Assembly: GCA_025462885.1 (NCBI GenBank)
Contig: JAOAPN010000004.1
Location: 682,001 to 746,000, forward strand
Reading direction: 5' to 3'
DNA: 64,000 nt
Source: Acidobacteriaceae bacterium
GTDB lineage: Bacteria > Acidobacteriota > Terriglobia > Terriglobales > Acidobacteriaceae
Under the pieces are notes generated by a model. It had not been told where the DNA came from. It searched no databases and saw nothing but the letters and a program-made list of their open reading frames with translations. This document shows positions 60,965 to 64,000 of this stretch, one piece after another. The translations under genes and the position numbers were made by a program. Position 1 is the first letter of the stretch. Each line of letters starts with the position of its first letter.

Positions 60965-62320
60965 ATGTTTCGTAAGGTATTGATTGCCAATCGGGGAGAG
61001 ATTGCGCTGCGCGTAATCAGCGCGTGCAAGGAGATGGGCATCCGGACGGTCGCGGTATATAGCGAAGCCGACCGGAACAGTCTCCACGTGCGCTTTGCGG
61101 ATGAGGCAATCTGCATCGGGCCAAATCGGTCCGCGGAGAGCTACCTGAATGTGCCGGCGGTCATCTCCGCCGCAGAGATCGCGGATGTGGATGCGATCCA
61201 TCCGGGGTATGGACTGCTCAGCGAGAACGCGAACTTTGCGGAGGTATGCCGGGCGTCCAATATCAAGTTCATTGGGCCCCCGCCTGAAGTGACGCGGATG
61301 ATGGGCGAGAAGTCCACGGCGCGGCAGACCATGAAGAAGGCCAAGGTGCCGATCCTGCCGGGTTCGGATGGAGTCATCGCGGACGCGGATGAGGCGCTCG
61401 ATTGGGCGAAGAGCGTTGGTTACCCGGTCATTCTCAAGGCCGTAGCCGGCGGTGGCGGGCGCGGAATGCGCATCTGCCGCAATGCTGAAGAATTGCCTTC
61501 GATGTTCCATCAGGCCAGCACTGAAGCCGCCAATGCTTTCGGCAACGGCGACATGTACATGGAGAAGTTCATCGAGCGGCCTCGCCACATCGAGTTCCAG
61601 GTACTGGCCGACGAGCACGGGAATGTAATGAGCCTGGGCGAGCGCGAGTGCTCGATTCAGCGACGCCACCAGAAGCTGATTGAAGAGGCTCCCAGCCTGC
61701 AGATCACTCCCAAGTTGCGTGCCGAACTGGGCAAGGTGATCGAGAAGTCGCTCCGGGATATCGGATACTGGAACGCCGGTACGATCGAGTTTTTGATGGA
61801 TGAAGACGGCAAGATCTACTTCATCGAGATGAACACCCGTATCCAGGTGGAGCATTGTGTAACCGAGATGGTTACAGGGATCGATCTCGTCAAGGCTCAG
61901 TTGCGCATCGCTGCCGGCGAAAAGCTCAGCGCGATCATCACCAAGCCGGTCGAGATTCGTGGCCATGCCATCGAGTGCCGCATCAACGCAGAGCACCCGG
62001 AGAAATTCACTCCGAGCGCGGGTAAGATCACCGCCTTCAATCTGCCGGGCGGAAACGGCGTTCGCGTCGACACGGCGCAATATGCTGAGGGTGTCGTGCC
62101 GCCGTACTACGACTCATTGATCGCTAAGCTGATCTGCCACGGGGCAGATCGTGAAGAGGCGATGAACAAGATGCAGCGTGCATTGAGCCAGTTCGTTGTG
62201 CAGGGAATTCATACGACCATTCCGCTGCACGAGAAGATCTTTGCGGATGCCGAATTCCGTTCGGGAGCCTTCGATACGAAGTTTATGGAGCGGTTCTTCG
62301 AGCGGCAGAAGCAGGGCTAA
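60965..62320 (+). CDS. accC: Acetyl-CoA carboxylase, biotin carboxylase subunit
   Basis: AccC carboxylates biotin on AccB using ATP and bicarbonate. Motifs: [18 protein letters not shown] at 4-21, [12 protein letters not shown] near 79, the ATP-grasp [14 protein letters not shown] near 158, [13 protein letters not shown] near 209, [19 protein letters not shown] near 287-305, and the C-terminal [13 protein letters not shown] near 335. Length 451 is standard. It is directly behind accB, and thiE begins 11 bp after its stop, with its Shine-Dalgarno in that gap. Confidence 0.97.
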   Translation: MFRKVLIANRGEIALRVISACKEMGIRTVAVYSEADRNSLHVRFADEAICIGPNRSAESYLNVPAVISAAEIADVDAIHPGYGLLSENANFAEVCRASNIKFIGPPPEVTRMMGEKSTARQTMKKAKVPILPGSDGVIADADEALDWAKSVGYPVILKAVAGGGGRGMRICRNAEELPSMFHQASTEAANAFGNGDMYMEKFIERPRHIEFQVLADEHGNVMSLGERECSIQRRHQKLIEEAPSLQITPKLRAELGKVIEKSLRDIGYWNAGTIEFLMDEDGKIYFIEMNTRIQVEHCVTEMVTGIDLVKAQLRIAAGEKLSAIITKPVEIRGHAIECRINAEHPEKFTPSAGKITAFNLPGGNGVRVDTAQYAEGVVPPYYDSLIAKLICHGADREEAMNKMQRALSQFVVQGIHTTIPLHEKIFADAEFRSGAFDTKFMERFFERQKQG

Positions 62321-62331
62321 GGAGGCAGTCG

Positions 62332-62973
62332 GTGGGGCTGTCTCCGGTTTCTTTTCCAAAACTGTACGTGATCGCGGACGCCGAAGTTTTGACGCGGCGT
62401 GGGGAGGACCTGCGTTCGTTTGCGCTGGAACTTCGCGAGGCAGGGGTCGGCCTGCTGCAGTGGAGGAATAAGGCTGGCTCGCCGCAGGATGTGCTGGCCG
62501 GGGCAGCGACCTTACGGGAGGTATTTAAAGGTTCCGGCTGTCGGCTGATGATGAATGACCGGGCTGACTTCGCGGTACTCGCGGATTTCGGTGGGGTCCA
62601 TGTCGGGCAGGGAGACCTCTTACCGGAAGATGCCCGCCTGGTCGTTGGCTCGGATCGGTGGATCGGAGTCTCAACGCATCGCGACGAACAGGTCCGGCTG
62701 GCCGATCTCAGCAGCGCCGATTACGTCGCGGTGGGCCCGGTCTTCGCGACAGGCACGAAGCTGGACGCAGAGCCGGTCGTGGGTCTCGAGGGAATCCGGC
62801 AAGCCCGGTCTCTGACCACCAAGCCTATCGTGGCGATCGGCGGAATTACGCGCCAGAACGCGCGAAGTGTCCTCGACGCCGGTGCCGATTCTGTCGCCAT
62901 CATCAGCGGATTGTTTGCTCCGGGCGAGACGGTGCGGAAGGTGGCGGAAGACTTTCTCCGCATTTTGGGGTAG
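62332..62973 (+). CDS. thiE: Thiamine-phosphate synthase
   Basis: ThiE joins HMP diphosphate to thiazole phosphate. The 213-residue TIM-barrel protein has QWRNKAGS near 43, MMNDRADFAVLADFGGVHVGQ near 71 (NDR and the HVGQ loop), GVSTHRDEQVRLA near 108, DYVAVGPVFATGTK near 124-137, and AIGGITRQN near 165, followed by GADSVAIIS near 182. The GTG start at 62332 is preceded by GGAGG six bases upstream. No TPP riboswitch is visible; the gene instead follows accC at close range, so its expression is linked to that operon. Confidence 0.94.
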   Translation: MGLSPVSFPKLYVIADAEVLTRRGEDLRSFALELREAGVGLLQWRNKAGSPQDVLAGAATLREVFKGSGCRLMMNDRADFAVLADFGGVHVGQGDLLPEDARLVVGSDRWIGVSTHRDEQVRLADLSSADYVAVGPVFATGTKLDAEPVVGLEGIRQARSLTTKPIVAIGGITRQNARSVLDAGADSVAIISGLFAPGETVRKVAEDFLRILG

Positions 62974-62984
62974 AACAAGGGAAC

Positions 62985-64000
62985 GTGAATACAACAAGAA
63001 CAAATGCAGAAGCGGGTGCTTCGGGTGCGCCTCTAAGTGGCAATTTGTCCGTAGGCCCGGACTCAGTCGCTGCGCCTCAGTTTATCCAGGGGATGGGACT
63101 TTTTTCTGCGACGGCGTTGGTGATGGGCTCCATGGTCGGGTCGGGCATCTTCATCGTGTCGGCGGATATGTCCCGTTCGCTGGGATCGCCGGCGCTTCTG
63201 ATCGCGGCGTGGCTGGTGACGGCGGCGATGACGATCATCGGGGCACTCAGCTACGGCGAGCTTGCGGCGATGATGCCAAAGGCAGGCGGGCAGTACGTCT
63301 ATCTGCGTGAGTCGCTCGGCCCCCTATGGGGCTTTCTCTACGGATGGACCCTGTTCCTGGTGATCCAGACCGGCACAATTGCCGCCGTCGGAGTTGGCTT
63401 CGGCAAGTTTCTGGGTGTGTTCTTTCCATCCATCAACACCAGCAATTGGATACTGCATATCGGAACGGGAAAGATTGGTCTGAATACAGCCAATCTCGCT
63501 GCGATTGTGGTGATTACGCTGTTGACGATTCTGAATACGCTGGGCGTCAAGATGGGCGCGGCGATCCAGAACCTGTTTACCTCTGCGAAGGTATTGGCGC
63601 TGGCTGCCGTCGTGATGGTGGGAGTGCTCGTAAGTGATCCGGCGGCCGTTGCGGCCAACTTTGGCGCAGGCTGGCATAACTTCTGGGCCGGTTCAGGCTG
63701 GGATGTTTTGCATGCAGCCGAGGCGGGTTCAAAGACGGGCGATTTTGTCGGACTGCTGACGATTCTGGCGATCGTGCAGGTGGGCTCGCTGTTCAGTGCG
63801 GACGCCTGGAACAACGTCACCTTCACGGCTGGCGAAATTCGGAATCCCAAGCGGAACCTGCCGCTGTCACTGGCCATCGGTACCGGAGTTGTCCTGCTCC
63901 TTTACGTCGCCTGCAACTTTGTCTATCTGAGTGTTCTACCCTTGGCGGGTGATCCTTCTGCGACGACCATTGCAGGCCGCGGTATCCAGTTTGCCACCGA
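62985..64000 (+). CDS. Amino-acid permease (APC family), truncated by window end
   Basis: The frame from GTG 62985 is open for 338 codons to the window edge, with no stop. The protein is an APC-superfamily transporter with many hydrophobic helices. The first unwound helix has the typical GSMVGSGIFIVSADMSRSLG (about residues 51-70), and YGELAAMMPKAGGQYVYLRE near 93-112 is the next conserved block. An N-terminal hydrophilic leader of about 30 residues precedes them. The LAT-like pattern suggests an amino-acid exchanger. The C-terminal helices lie outside the window. It begins 11 bp after thiE. Confidence 0.88.
   Translation, partial: MNTTRTNAEAGASGAPLSGNLSVGPDSVAAPQFIQGMGLFSATALVMGSMVGSGIFIVSADMSRSLGSPALLIAAWLVTAAMTIIGALSYGELAAMMPKAGGQYVYLRESLGPLWGFLYGWTLFLVIQTGTIAAVGVGFGKFLGVFFPSINTSNWILHIGTGKIGLNTANLAAIVVITLLTILNTLGVKMGAAIQNLFTSAKVLALAAVVMVGVLVSDPAAVAANFGAGWHNFWAGSGWDVLHAAEAGSKTGDFVGLLTILAIVQVGSLFSADAWNNVTFTAGEIRNPKRNLPLSLAIGTGVVLLLYVACNFVYLSVLPLAGDPSATTIAGRGIQFAT

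Noticed and set aside
62321..62331. TPP riboswitch before thiE
   Set aside because: Only 11 bp separate accC and thiE, too short for an aptamer, and no aptamer core is seen within the end of accC.
1..64000. CRISPR arrays, toxin-antitoxin pairs, phage or named defence systems
   Set aside because: No regularly spaced repeats, integrases, capsid genes, restriction enzymes or recognisable toxin-antitoxin pairs were seen.

Overview
The window (about 60% GC, densely coded on both strands) looks like a chromosomal segment of an Acidobacteriota genome, most likely a Terriglobia/Acidobacteriaceae relative of Granulicella, Edaphobacter or Terriglobus. The reasons are a TIGR03435-type soil protein (54368-55162), a hopanoid-modifying HpnJ radical SAM enzyme, LPS and envelope genes (lpxD, a GT9 transferase, TolC, TonB), and many small exported proteins without named families. 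The content is mostly housekeeping. I see no prophage, plasmid functions, CRISPR array, complete insertion sequence or named defence cassette.

Layout. 1-8.2 kb (minus strand): edge of a DMT-like transporter, hpnJ, an efflux set (adaptor, TPR protein, TolC) without an inner-membrane pump, then recJ with a small acidic gene. 8.3-10.3 kb (plus): two tandem DUF507 genes, an SRPBCC-ArsR operon with two operator-like palindromes, and two tRNA-Glu genes (CTC and TTC) behind a clear promoter. 10.5-15 kb (plus): miaB, a bifunctional nuclease (DUF151), a GT9 transferase and aroA. 15-22 kb (mostly minus): cupin, GH29 fucosidase, GAF-GAF-SpoIIE phosphatase, deoC and a DUF4130-UdgX fusion. 22-30 kb is mixed: S4 RNA-binding protein, luciferase-like oxidoreductase, divergent CLC channel, exported acid phosphatase, hpt, lgt, an exported CbiX-like chelatase behind an IscR-like palindrome, and aqpZ.

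29.8-39.6 kb is one tightly spaced minus-strand run: ileS, lspA, uvrA, a TPR protein, two exported unknowns and a SprT-like metalloprotein. 40-52 kb: a TonB protein with a strong terminator, a 138-bp TA-flanked inverted-repeat (MITE-like) element, a CYTH protein, tsaC/sua5, holB, an M20 peptidase, a secreted beta-propeller, a nitroreductase, P450 and tmk, a lipoprotein, lpxD and a conserved unknown. 52-64 kb: a CCA-adding enzyme with a histone-H1-like Lys/Ala/Pro tail, the TIGR03435 protein, an amino-acid racemase, an orphan cytochrome oxidase subunit III, a metallophosphoesterase, an alpha/beta hydrolase, and finally an M24 peptidase, accB, accC, thiE and a truncated amino-acid permease.

The most unusual items are regulatory or mobile DNA: the paired ArsR-type operators, the palindrome before the exported chelatase, and the MITE-like element. 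The MITE-like element carries a 53-bp folded repeat also present 25 kb away. Protein-level oddities include the UdgX fusion, the CCA-enzyme tail, and a racemase with Asp at a catalytic position.
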